Made by a program: the position numbers and the translations under genes. Positions 17,183 to 25,708 of a DNA stretch of 64,000 nt are shown here, one piece after another. The stretch is from Fibrobacter succinogenes (GTDB lineage: Bacteria > Fibrobacterota > Fibrobacteria > Fibrobacterales > Fibrobacteraceae): positions 1-64,000 of the forward strand of contig CADCBQ010000001.1 in NCBI GenBank assembly GCA_902799745.1, read 5' to 3'. Each line of letters opens with the position of its first letter. Within the stretch, counting starts at the first letter, position 1. Below the pieces are notes generated by a model. It had not been told where the DNA came from and ran no database searches. It saw nothing but the letters and a program-made list of their open reading frames with translations.

Positions 17183-18247
17183 TCACTTCTTTTCTTCAAT
17201 CGCTTTCGCTTCATTCAGGAACTTGTCAAAATCGCTCTTGAACAGTTTGTCCTGGACAACGCGGTATTTTTCGAATTCACTTTCGGCAAAAGCCTTTGCA
17301 ATTTCAGCCGACACCCGACCCTTGTCTGTCAGAATCTCCACCTCGTTGAAATCCAGGAACTTGTTGAGGCGAAGCGCCCAATCTTCCATCGTCATGGGAA
17401 TCTGCCGTTTCGCCTGAAATTCCGCATAGTCAAGGTACATCGTCACGAAGCGTTCCAACTGATGCAATTCATCCTTTGAAAGGTAGTTCTTCGCAATGCT
17501 GACATCCGACTTCTCGATTTTCCCGTCAGGCGCCTTGCGCCAGGTCGTCAAGCCCATGTGCGTCTTTTTCGCATCGGCGCGTTCCATAATGAGTTCGGCA
17601 GCCGTATGCCGGTGGATAGCCCAGTGCAACTTGTTCTGCACATTTGCGAAAAAATCTCTTGTCGTGACGGCATCCCGACTGTAATCGACACTCGTCGCAT
17701 AGATATCGGTAATCTTCTGGTAGAATTTCCGCTCCGACATCCGGATTTCCCGGATTTCTTCGAGCAGGTTCTCAAAGTATTCTTCGTCAAAAATCTGGCC
17801 GTTTTCCAGGCGTTGCTTGTCAAGAACATAACCCTTTATCGCGAAATTGCGCAAAACGTTGGTCGCCCATTGCCTGAATTGCGTTGCGCGGATAGAATTC
17901 ACGCGGTATCCCACCGAAATTATCGCATCAAGATTGTAGAATTTGGTATTGTAAGTCTTGCCGTCGGCGGCAGTATGTGCAAATTTTGCACATACTGAAA
18001 TTTCTTCCAACTCGTTGGTCTCAAAAACGTTCTTTAAGTGCTTGGTGACTACGGACCTATCGACATCGAACAGCCTTGAAATTCCGTCCTGCGTGAGCCA
18101 CACATTTTCGTCCTGGACGCGCACTTCTATCGAATCCAGAGAATTCTGCTTGGTAAACACCAAGAAATCGATGGTACTATTGCGAATCTGCAACGTTTTG
18201 CTCATTTCTACCTCAGAATTCAACACAACAGGCTCTTTTTTGTTCAT
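17183..18247 (-). CDS. RhuM-family protein
   Basis: The start is set at the ATG at 18247, which follows GGAAGGAG by six bases, giving 354 residues. The longer upstream frame has no ribosome site. Sequence is typical of the RhuM (virulence RhuM/DUF) family throughout: VRVQDENVWLTQDGISRLFD, RSVVTKHLKNVF, YNLDAIISVGYRVNSIRATQFRQWAT and a late MTMEDWALRLNKFL. The first third has a helix-turn-helix-like element. Named from Salmonella pathogenicity island 3, these proteins are common in mobile and defence regions; their activity is unknown. The gene is bracketed by repeat copy D downstream and IS3 debris upstream. Confidence 0.9.
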   Translation of the reverse strand: MNKKEPVVLNSEVEMSKTLQIRNSTIDFLVFTKQNSLDSIEVRVQDENVWLTQDGISRLFDVDRSVVTKHLKNVFETNELEEISVCAKFAHTAADGKTYNTKFYNLDAIISVGYRVNSIRATQFRQWATNVLRNFAIKGYVLDKQRLENGQIFDEEYFENLLEEIREIRMSERKFYQKITDIYATSVDYSRDAVTTRDFFANVQNKLHWAIHRHTAAELIMERADAKKTHMGLTTWRKAPDGKIEKSDVSIAKNYLSKDELHQLERFVTMYLDYAEFQAKRQIPMTMEDWALRLNKFLDFNEVEILTDKGRVSAEIAKAFAESEFEKYRVVQDKLFKSDFDKFLNEAKAIEEKK

Positions 18248-18380
18248 TTTCAACTCCTTCCTTGCGGACAAGCAAAAACCGCAAGGCACAAAGATACACA
18301 TTTGTTCACTACCAAATATACACAAACACGAAACGGTTGTCAATAGGTCGCCCCGTTTTTTGCTGGAATTTTCTGTGGCT

Positions 18381-18724
18381 GTCAGCTACCCATTTTTAGG
18401 ACTGGTTTAAGGTATACAAAATCACCCTATTCTGAGTCGGACACCCGGGCTGCGTGTACAAAATTTTGATTCCGTTTCCATCGCACCAATCTTGAAATTC
18501 ATGCGAAATGAATCGCCAATTCGCCTCAGTCATATTGGCTCATGCAAGCATGGCCAATACGACATTCGTCTCTAGAGTTTTTTTCGATAACCTCGCGGAG
18601 AATTTCGTTGTCCAGGGCGAGATTGGCGGACATCTGGTCCTTTGCTACCAAAGGTAGCATTTTGACGCAGGCAGAATTGCCATTTGTCTAGTTATGAACA
18701 GTCCTAATTATGGGGAAGCTTACA
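18381..18724 (-). mobile_element. IS3-family element relic 2 with one intact end
   Basis: On the minus strand, from 18724: terminal repeat TGTAAGCTTCCCCATAATT, then a piece of OrfA (MSANLALDNEILREVIEKNS), a piece of the OrfB DDE domain (ANWRFISHEFQDWCDGNGIK, then LYTQPGCPTQN), then the OrfB tail. Large internal deletions leave about 340 bases. The same 19-bp end occurs in opposite orientation at 27888-27906, so it is the element's terminal inverted repeat. Confidence 0.8.
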
Positions 18725-18735
18725 AAGTATCATAT

Positions 18736-19428
18736 TTAAATACTCTCGTTCTTATAAATCACCTGTGCATTTTCCGGATTCCATCGTCTAGCATTTCCCG
18801 ATGTCAGCGCCGGAATGTTCGGGTATTGCGTAACAAGGTCGCTATTTTTCTCGTAAGCCACCCCAACAACAGAAGACTCTCCCCCAACAGGCAATGACGA
18901 GATAACCACATGCAGAGTTCTATCCTTATAACGGCGCAAATAAAAATGCCTGTCATTTCCTTCAGCAATAATCGCCGGACTTCTCAATGTTTCAACGATA
19001 CACCCCGCATATTGGGCTCGTCGAATATCGAAATGATACTCATGACCGCCACACAGGTGCTTTGCACGAAACTCAATCGTCCTGCATTCATTCGCTTCAT
19101 GTTCGGATTTTTCAGGATCACGGTCCGGAACATCCAAATGCACGGCAACTCCATCCGGCCCCAAGACAATCGGATTGGCCTTCAGCAACCCAACTACTGC
19201 AGCAACAAGCTCCACCTCTTTTTTCTGGCACAAAATCGGTGCATCCACACTCTCCGCCGGAATAAATGGCTTCACCGACTTCAACTGAAAACCAATACCG
19301 ACTTCGTTCCAAGAAGAACATGGAGTCTTTTGCGTCTGAATGGGCCGTGGCGTCGCAAGTGGTTTCGTCTTGCTGGAACGGCGCATACCCGCGATTAACT
19401 CGTTAAATCTTTTCTCGTCGTTACCCAT
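18736..19428 (-). CDS. Partner protein of AAA ATPase, possible BECR-fold nuclease
   Basis: The start is the ATG at 19428, which overlaps the ATPase stop codon (ATGGGTAA), so translation is coupled; 230 residues result. The C-terminal half reads FRAKHLCGGHEYHFDIRRAQ, then ETLRSPAIIAEGNDRHFYLR, then LHVVISSLPV and QYPNI. This order (catalytic His region, 'TL-P--I', aromatic strand, 'L-VVIS' strand) resembles the barnase/EndoU/colicin E5/RelE-like (BECR, PBECR) nucleases. The N-terminal 60 residues are basic and probably flexible. The pairing suggests an ATPase sensor controlling an RNA-cleaving effector, but the fold is inferred by eye only. Confidence 0.6.
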   Translation of the reverse strand: MGNDEKRFNELIAGMRRSSKTKPLATPRPIQTQKTPCSSWNEVGIGFQLKSVKPFIPAESVDAPILCQKKEVELVAAVVGLLKANPIVLGPDGVAVHLDVPDRDPEKSEHEANECRTIEFRAKHLCGGHEYHFDIRRAQYAGCIVETLRSPAIIAEGNDRHFYLRRYKDRTLHVVISSLPVGGESSVVGVAYEKNSDLVTQYPNIPALTSGNARRWNPENAQVIYKNESI

Positions 19429-20773
19429 TCGATTCCCCACTTGCGTAATCAAACAGATTGGCATAAGATTCGATATTCGGTACGCCGCCAAGACAGCCGT
19501 CAAGATACAACTTGGGCAAGTTTCGGTCCCTACGAATCTTGGCTTCCTTTATGATGAATTCATCAAGCGAAGACAATTCCGTCGCCCCAAATTCGGCATT
19601 ACGTTCGGCAATCCAAATTTCATCGCGACGCAAAACATCCTGGTCCATTTGTTCAATATCGTGGTTCGTCAGCACCAATTGCGAACGGGTATCCTGGTTC
19701 CTAGTTTCAAGGAATGAAGCTAGCAGTTGCTTTACCAGATTAGTATGCAGGCTCCGATCAAGTTCATCAATGACATAGCAACAGTCCGAACCTAGTGAAA
19801 CCAGGTCGTTGAAAGCCGGGAACAGGTGCAGGCACCGGCGTGTACCGTCGGAATTCTCGGAAATTTCAAACGGAACCAGCGAACCATCCACACCGCGATG
19901 ATACGAAATCATCTTGTAACATTTAAGCTCTCCGTTCTGGAACTCAAACCGATAAAAATCATCGTTGTTCCCCATTGCCAAGACATTGATGGTTCCCGAA
20001 GAAAGCACCCTGACAATCTCGGCAATGTAATCCTTTGCGAAAAAGTTCGAATATTCCTCAAAAGGCTTAAAGTCTATCTTCTCGATGCTGGTATCCAGCT
20101 TATGCAAAACCATAGAAAGCTTGTCCGTCGGCATAGTCTTGTCCGTAAAGCGGATAAGGCGGCTGGCCGGCGTAAGCACAACGAGCTTGAAACGGAACCA
20201 GAAATAAATCTTTTTAAGTTCTTCAAGGCCGGGAACATCTTGAATCTGCATATAAGACAGAGCAAGCCGCTGCTTCAGGGTTCCCTGAATCGCATTACGG
20301 GCTTCCTTCGGCATGGAGGGTTCGAAACAGAACACTCCATTTTCATCACGTTCGAACACGGCCTTCAAGCGTTTGCCACGAGCTCGTTCAAGTTTTTCCC
20401 AAGCAACAAAGCCTTCATGGCTAAGTGCAAAATAGTAATGATACATCCGGTCATCAATCGTGAACGTGAACTCGAATTCACTGTTTTTCGAGACATTTTC
20501 AGGGTCAATCCTGAACGAATCCACCGGCTCCTTGTGATAGGGGTCAAAATCGGTAGAGGTTATCTGCCCCACTGCAAAATCGATGGCCTTGACCAGGTTA
20601 GATTTACCCGCAGCGTTAGCTCCAAAAACAACAGCAATCGGCAAAACATTCAACTTGTATTCCGGCAAATACTGGATGTGGTTCGCATGCTGTTTTTCCT
20701 TGCTCGCAATCATGGACAAAGACGTCTTTTCCTTGAAGGATTTCCAATTCGAAACGGTAAAATTCAGCAGCAT
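19421..20773 (-). CDS. AAA family ATPase (RloA/AAA_15-like)
   Basis: A 450-residue SMC/OLD-type ATPase. Walker A is GANAAGKSN at residues 51-59. The signature region is FEISENSDGTRRCLHLFPAF, Walker B CCYVIDELDRSLH (about 335-347), and the D-loop/H-motif LTNHDIEQMD. The end (RRDEIWIAERN ... ATELSSLDEF) is that of RloA-like proteins. Its gene overlaps the next by eight bases, so the two are a single operon. In known defence systems such ATPases form the sensor that holds an effector nuclease inactive until phage infection. No Toprim domain follows, unlike RloB or OLD systems. Confidence 0.85.
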   Translation of the reverse strand: MLLNFTVSNWKSFKEKTSLSMIASKEKQHANHIQYLPEYKLNVLPIAVVFGANAAGKSNLVKAIDFAVGQITSTDFDPYHKEPVDSFRIDPENVSKNSEFEFTFTIDDRMYHYYFALSHEGFVAWEKLERARGKRLKAVFERDENGVFCFEPSMPKEARNAIQGTLKQRLALSYMQIQDVPGLEELKKIYFWFRFKLVVLTPASRLIRFTDKTMPTDKLSMVLHKLDTSIEKIDFKPFEEYSNFFAKDYIAEIVRVLSSGTINVLAMGNNDDFYRFEFQNGELKCYKMISYHRGVDGSLVPFEISENSDGTRRCLHLFPAFNDLVSLGSDCCYVIDELDRSLHTNLVKQLLASFLETRNQDTRSQLVLTNHDIEQMDQDVLRRDEIWIAERNAEFGATELSSLDEFIIKEAKIRRDRNLPKLYLDGCLGGVPNIESYANLFDYASGESNG

Positions 20774-20879
20774 ATATCATCTCCTGTACCATAATATAGC
20801 AAAAAACAGCAAAAAGTCAATGCTTTACGAGATTTTTTCTCGTAAAATTCACATTTTGTGTATAATTCTTCTAAAAATC

Positions 20880-21119
20880 TTCGATTCCGAAGACATGGAA
20901 TCCGAGGGAACGCTTAAGATTCTCGACCTGTCCGGGCCGATCGTCGACACGCTTGTAACCGGGAAAGGGCAACCCGAACAACGCGCAACTGATATTCGCC
21001 ACCCACGACACGAACCCACTAAACAACGAGATATTGCGGCGTGACCAGACCTGGTTCGCCGAAAAGGACAAGCCCCACGTAGCGACAATTTCGACTTGAT
21101 CGAGGCCATGAAGGGGTAA
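20880..21119 (+). pseudogene. Remnant 3 of a RloA-like ATPase gene, with internal deletions
   Basis: Three pieces of one ATPase survive in order: the signature region EGTLKILDLSGPIVDTLVTG (about 20903-20962); after a frameshift and loss of Walker B, NPNNAQLIFATHDTN to RRDQTWFAEKDKPHVA (20971-21086); and after a second deletion FDLIEAMKG and TAA at 21117-21119. The known order of RloA motifs makes this reading secure. The repeat follows the stop directly. Confidence 0.8.
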
Positions 21120-21187
21120 GGGCGTTCCCTGCTGCGCAGGGGCGGGCTCTCGCGGCATAGTCGCGAGTGGCTGGAGGCCTAACGCAA
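21120..21187. repeat. Island GC-rich palindromic repeat, copy E
   Basis: Full core 21120-21159 plus the GTGGCTGGAGGCCTAACGC tail. CTCGCG and CGCGAG (about 21149-21168) can form a second stem beside CCCTGC-TGC-GCAGGG. Downstream of the gene at 21230-21697. Confidence 0.8.
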
Positions 21188-21229
21188 GGATGTCATTCTT
21201 TATCTCAAATCTTTTCAACCTAATTAAAT

Positions 21230-21697
21230 TTATTGGACATGCTCTAAATCTGTTTTCAAACGTTCCCATTCACGTTTCAATATTTTTTGGCATATTTCAA
21301 TATATCCGGGATTGTTTTTGTACTTTTCAATAACAGAACCTTTTGCAGAACTCAAAAAACTATAAAGCGAATCCTGTAAAGCACGATAGTCCTCATCATT
21401 CGGATTCATAAGAAGTTCTATTTCTGTTCCTAATTTATAAAATTCTCTCTCTTTCGTTGGGTCTAAATTAGGAAGAATCCCGTAACTTTGAAATTCACCC
21501 ATCGAACTTCTAAGTTTATTTATCCATTGTTGTCGAAATTCTGCAATTTTTAGCATTCCTTCAAAGGGACGCCGTTTGTCTTCATTCTTCTTCAATCTCC
21601 GGCTTGTTATCCAAGCTGATAAAACACCTATTAAGGCCCCCAGAATCGGAACAATAACCGCTGTTACAACCCATTGATGAGTATTTAAGAATTCCAT
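21230..21697 (-). CDS. Membrane-anchored hypothetical protein (155 aa)
   Basis: A single N-terminal transmembrane helix (VVTAVIVPILGALIGVLSAW, residues 9-28) followed by basic RRLKKNEDKRR, giving an inside-facing anchor, then about 120 cytoplasmic helical residues (KIAEFRQQWINKLRSSMGEF). I do not recognise the family. It lies 117 bases downstream of the large AAA_13 ATPase on the same strand and could be its membrane effector, though the gap and lack of overlap make co-transcription uncertain. Confidence 0.65.
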   Translation of the reverse strand: MEFLNTHQWVVTAVIVPILGALIGVLSAWITSRRLKKNEDKRRPFEGMLKIAEFRQQWINKLRSSMGEFQSYGILPNLDPTKEREFYKLGTEIELLMNPNDEDYRALQDSLYSFLSSAKGSVIEKYKNNPGYIEICQKILKREWERLKTDLEHVQ

Positions 21698-21814
21698 TAT
21701 AATCCTACCTATTTGTTTTTAAGAGAAAAAACGAGTGTTCGCCAACTATTACTTCTATTTATCATCATTATGACATTCAAATTTGCACCCTAGACAAACA
21801 AGTCATTTTCTCCC

Positions 21815-24217
21815 TTATGGCATTGCCGCTCTTGCTTTAACCTGGTTACACCATGTTTCCAATGTCATTTCAACATCCTTTATCCCAAGCAAATGTTGCA
21901 GCACATGCTTTTTATTAAGAAGATAGATAAAGCAAAGCACATCTTTCGCCGTTCTTTTCTTCTCTGCTTCCGAAATCAAACCGAAGAAATCATAATCCTT
22001 CATAGCCTTTATCTGTTCTTCCTTGTGGCTTCCGCCATGAAGAACCAATCTGTACATTAAATTTTCATAGTATGACTTATACGCAGGTTCAGGCAACAAA
22101 TTAAGAATGTCCGGATCTGTTGAAACATCTTCAATACCTTTCTTGTACTGGAATGTTGCGAATGCTTCAAGTACCTGTCGCATCAAATTTCCAATAACAA
22201 GATCATGTTCAGCAGTATTGCCCTGCCCATAATCGTAAATCAATTTTAATATCTCTGTGTATTCCTGACGGTTTTTATACTCGAAAAGCTTAATTGTTCC
22301 ATCTGTAATCTCAAATCTATTGAACTTTGGTTTATGGGCGTAGTTTTTCTTCTTACAACAATTAATGATTTCTTCAAACAACTTGTGGATATCATAGAAA
22401 GTCATGAGATCATGAGTCATAACAAATGCTTTTGAAAACTCATTCCCTTCTAGGAACGTACCAAGCATATATTTCAGGAACGAGAGAATCCCGATACGGT
22501 TTTCCGTGTCAAAACTTGAAACAGGATCATCAATAATTAGCAAATACTCCTTACCATAGACATCTTTCTCTTCTTGCCCTTCCATGATGCTAGCAAAGAA
22601 GTAACTAAGACCGATGATGTTACGCTCGCCAACTGAGACATCGCAGGGGCGTACTTTTTTCCCGTGTGAGAACAATCGATACTCTCCGTCTGTATAGTCA
22701 ATTCTCAATCTATCTTCTGCAAAGAAAATATATTTCAGAAAAGCATTCATGATATCAAGCGCAAGTTGGACGTTCTTTCTCTGAGCATCTAGATCTTCGA
22801 CGGCATTACTCTTTGTGTCATAATCGTTCTTGGCATCATTGAACTCTTTCTCGGCCATTTTAAATTCATTTTGCTGCTTGTCATATCCAGCAACAAAATC
22901 AATTATATCGTAATGTGCTATAAGACTATTAATCTCATTCAGTTTATTGATAATAGGTTCGGTATTTGTAGCCTTTCTATTGTATGCTTCTCTTTCTGAT
23001 TCTAAAATTGTAAAATTTTCAGAAAGTTGTTTCATCAAGTTTGCTACATCTTGACTAGACGCCTTAATGGGCTGATAAGGTTTCTCTATTTTCTGTTGAA
23101 TTAACTCATTATAAGTCCGAATTGCGGTGTTGATCTTATCAATTATACCACAGCATGCTTCGTAATTTTGTAGTGAAGAAAACAGCGACAAGTCAATGTC
23201 AACATCATTATGTACCCAGACTTGCAATGATTTCTGGTGTTCTTCTACGGTTTTCGAGAGAACCTTTTCAATGCTGGCTACTAAATTGGTTTTATACACA
23301 CCGTCAACTGATTGAAAGCAGTACGGGCACTCTTTTACGTCAGGATTTCGAAAGAAAGCGGCTTTCTGTGATAGTTCATTCGTCTTACCATCTTCGACAA
23401 GGCCCATGAGATACCGCTCTCGTTCCGAAAGTTCCGGTTTTTCAATCTTCTTTGCTAATAAAGCCATGATAGCCTCATCGTCATATTGGTCATATGGCTT
23501 CGGTAGTGTCGGAACTTTGCTTTCAATCTTTGAAGATCCAGATTTTGCGGTATCTAACGCCATCATCTGCTCATTAAATTCAACAATTAATTCAGAACGC
23601 GTCTTTGAAGGAGCAAGATCAATAAACTTTTTATAAGTATCCTCCTTTACTTGCGTATTCTGTCGGGCACCATAAATTTTTCGATTTCGCCCAGCCCAAG
23701 CATCATCGCCACGAAGAGCTTTCGCAATTTTTAACAACCAATGGGCCGGAGATTTTGAGTTGTTGGCATCCTCATACTCCTTTAACGCAGTTTCTTTCGC
23801 ATCATATTCGGCCTTTGCTAAATCTCTATCCTTCTCAGCTTGTTCAATTTTCCCCGCCAGATCGGCAGCTTCTCCAAGCATGATTATTGTATCCAGATGA
23901 TCTTCTTTGAATTTTACCTTTTCATTCACGAAATCTTCGTCAAAAACAAAGATTCTCTTTTTTTCATCATCAGATAGTGTGACAGAGTTTCCATCTTTAT
24001 CAATGAAAGACACCTGCTTAATTGCTGGTTGCTCTTCCCCCCGAGCCAATCTAAAAGCCCTAGCTATTGTACTCTTTCCGGAGCCATTTCGACCGTAAAG
24101 AAGGGTTCCCTTGATTGTTTTGAGTTCCTTACCATCCTGCGGATCAAACAATGAAAAAGGTGTTAACGTGGCAAAAAGGCCACCTTGAACTTCTACTGTT
24201 GATATATCCCTGAGCAT
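21815..24217 (-). CDS. AAA_13-family ATPase, RloC/PrrC-like
   Basis: An 800-residue ABC/SMC-type ATPase. Walker A is YGRNGSGKST (about residues 41-50). Long coiled-coil arms flank a CPYC motif near residue 300, as at a zinc hook. The ABC signature is VSVGERNIIGLSYF, Walker B LLIIDDPVSSFD (about 562-575), and the H-loop MTHD near 605. The C-terminal part holds LMRQVLEAFATF and YRLVLHGGSHKEE (about 680-730), comparable to the Arg/Glu/His region of the PrrC/RloC anticodon nucleases. Those enzymes cut tRNA when phage disables restriction or damages DNA. I could not confirm the full nuclease triad, so an ATPase of another AAA_13 defence system remains possible. Confidence 0.8.
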   Translation of the reverse strand: MLRDISTVEVQGGLFATLTPFSLFDPQDGKELKTIKGTLLYGRNGSGKSTIARAFRLARGEEQPAIKQVSFIDKDGNSVTLSDDEKKRIFVFDEDFVNEKVKFKEDHLDTIIMLGEAADLAGKIEQAEKDRDLAKAEYDAKETALKEYEDANNSKSPAHWLLKIAKALRGDDAWAGRNRKIYGARQNTQVKEDTYKKFIDLAPSKTRSELIVEFNEQMMALDTAKSGSSKIESKVPTLPKPYDQYDDEAIMALLAKKIEKPELSERERYLMGLVEDGKTNELSQKAAFFRNPDVKECPYCFQSVDGVYKTNLVASIEKVLSKTVEEHQKSLQVWVHNDVDIDLSLFSSLQNYEACCGIIDKINTAIRTYNELIQQKIEKPYQPIKASSQDVANLMKQLSENFTILESEREAYNRKATNTEPIINKLNEINSLIAHYDIIDFVAGYDKQQNEFKMAEKEFNDAKNDYDTKSNAVEDLDAQRKNVQLALDIMNAFLKYIFFAEDRLRIDYTDGEYRLFSHGKKVRPCDVSVGERNIIGLSYFFASIMEGQEEKDVYGKEYLLIIDDPVSSFDTENRIGILSFLKYMLGTFLEGNEFSKAFVMTHDLMTFYDIHKLFEEIINCCKKKNYAHKPKFNRFEITDGTIKLFEYKNRQEYTEILKLIYDYGQGNTAEHDLVIGNLMRQVLEAFATFQYKKGIEDVSTDPDILNLLPEPAYKSYYENLMYRLVLHGGSHKEEQIKAMKDYDFFGLISEAEKKRTAKDVLCFIYLLNKKHVLQHLLGIKDVEMTLETWCNQVKARAAMP

Positions 24218-24332
24218 TACCGACCTCCGCTCTGTTAATTTGTAATCAGGAGCACCTTACTTTCTTCTTTTTTTTATCTAAAAATTCCAAATAAAATCTA
24301 TTCAAAACAACATAAATTGTCAACCGATTTTG

Positions 24333-24512
24333 GATAAGCCCCACGAAGCGACGGTGCTAAAGCGTCTTAGCGAAATCGAAATGAGCGACGAGGGCGAATT
24401 CCGCAAGGTCCGCAGGGACAGGATTTTCGAAAAGGACTACTTCGACAAGAAATACGGAGCCCTGCCGGAGGTCAGCGACGGTTTCGATTTGATCGAGGCA
24501 ATGAAGGGGTAA
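24333..24512 (+). pseudogene. 3' remnant 4 of a RloA-like ATPase gene
   Basis: Fifty-nine codons from DKPHEATVLKRLSEIEMSDE to FDLIEAMKG and TAA, nearly identical to remnant 1. The ATPase core is missing, and no ribosome site or start codon suited to the family precedes it, so this is debris rather than a small gene. Confidence 0.75.
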
Positions 24513-24708
24513 GGGCGTTCCCTGCTGCGCAGGGGCGGGCTCTCGCGGCATAAAATCGCGGCCTCACGCCGCAATTTTTCCACCTAGAGGGCCGAGCGCA
24601 GGATACGAGCGGCCCTCCCGGCCCTTCGGGCTTCGATCTCCCCTAAAGGGGACCATAGCCACTAAGGCAACGAGTTGCCAAGTGGCTGGAGGCCTAACGC
24701 GGAATGCG
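24513..24708. repeat. Island GC-rich palindromic repeat, copy F, with long tail
   Basis: The core at 24513-24552 follows the ATPase remnant's stop directly. The tail contains CCTAGAGGGCCGAGCGCAGG ... GGCCCTCCCGGCCCTTCGGG (also after copy C), a CCCCTAAAGGGG palindrome and GTGGCTGGAGGCCTAACGCG (also after copies A and E). This is the most complete copy. No gene lies between it and 24786. Confidence 0.8.
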
Positions 24709-24785
24709 GGACTCGAGGCTTCACTTCTTTTTTTACTACAAATACCCCGACGAGTAAAAAAAAAGGACACCACTCATCACAAGTT

Positions 24786-25508
24786 TTATTTTTTCATGTA
24801 TTCAAGAAATCTTTTGCCCATAGGGGTTAGGCCGGCACCTGATTCATCAGGTTCATCAGAATCTTTGAATGTCAAAAAGGAGCCCCTTTTATCGTATCCC
24901 GACAAATCAGAACAAAAGACCAAGCCCAATTGTTCTAATTGTGTAGCAAAGAATCTGAACCGATATTTCTCTAATGGAAAATCCGCATTATTTTTTGAAT
25001 ACAAATTATAAAAATTCGCCCATGAATCAATTGTTTTCAAAGAACTTTCAAATTGATTCATAAAATTCAAGATTATTATTTCCTGCACGTTTATTTTAGC
25101 AAGAGCATCTACAAACAATCTTTCATCAGAGTCTTCATATTCAAGCCGATTTCGTAACACACTCTTATAAATTTCCGCAACAGATTTGCGCTTTTGAATT
25201 GTGTTAAGAGAATGCACCCTATTAAGAATATCAATCATCAAATTAACATAACTATCCGAAGTCAGATATTCTTTAGTGATTAAATTTTTCGAATCAAGTT
25301 CATCGTATTTTTCTTTCAAATACTGAAGTATTTCTCGTGTGTTGTGCTGATTTATTTCAGCAACAGCGCCTCCTAACAAAGCATATAGAACAGAAACCCA
25401 AGGATTAACAACAGCCAAAGCTGCCGAGCCTGCTTTTACCAATGGTCCAATTACCGTCATGAATTCAGACGAATCTATATTTGAAAAATCAGATGACAAT
25501 TCACCCAT
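24786..25508 (-). CDS. Hypothetical protein with hydrophobic segment (240 aa)
   Basis: Not recognised. A hydrophobic stretch (AGSAALAVVNPWVSVLYALLGGAV, about residues 26-50) near the N-terminus could insert into the membrane. The remainder is helical and ends with a small winged-helix-like part, QLEQLGLVFCSDLSGYDKRG, then LTPMGKRFLEYMKK, a pattern seen in several unnamed phage-defence and Abi-associated proteins. The gene stands alone between repeat copy F downstream and an IS3 end upstream. Confidence 0.65.
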   Translation of the reverse strand: MGELSSDFSNIDSSEFMTVIGPLVKAGSAALAVVNPWVSVLYALLGGAVAEINQHNTREILQYLKEKYDELDSKNLITKEYLTSDSYVNLMIDILNRVHSLNTIQKRKSVAEIYKSVLRNRLEYEDSDERLFVDALAKINVQEIIILNFMNQFESSLKTIDSWANFYNLYSKNNADFPLEKYRFRFFATQLEQLGLVFCSDLSGYDKRGSFLTFKDSDEPDESGAGLTPMGKRFLEYMKK

Positions 25509-25571
25509 CGTAGTCCTCTTTATACATTACTCTATTCCAAATACATCGTTTATTGAAAAATTTTCTTCTAC

Positions 25572-25590
25572 AATTATGAGGAAGCTTACA
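25572..25590. repeat. Solitary IS3-type terminal inverted repeat
   Basis: AATTATGAGGAAGCTTACA differs by one base from the 19-bp IS end at 18706-18724 (AATTATGGGGAAGCTTACA). No transposase sequence adjoins it, so it is a scar. Confidence 0.6.
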
Positions 25591-25678
25591 TTGCCAGTAA
25601 TGTTTTTTTATTCGAAAATGTTTCAACTACATTCCCGTTTTGTCACAAAGTGTCAAAACGGATTTTTTTGAAAAAATG

Positions 25679-25705
25679 GCGTTCCCTGCTGCGCAGAGGC
25701 AGGGA
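25679..25705. repeat. Island GC-rich repeat, copy G (partial)
   Basis: GGCGTTCCCTGCTGCGCAGAGGCAGGG lies just beyond the stop of the RloB gene. It is the last copy toward the right edge of the island. Confidence 0.7.
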
Positions 25706-25708
25706 TGC

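Noticed and set aside
24333-24512. Independent 60-codon gene
   Set aside because: Near-identical truncated ends at three other places and no upstream start or ribosome site show it to be ATPase debris.
10311-25705. Island repeats as integron attC sites
   Set aside because: Some copies end in GCCTAAC, which fits an attC half-site, but no matching GTTRRRY partner at a set distance and no integrase gene are visible in the window.
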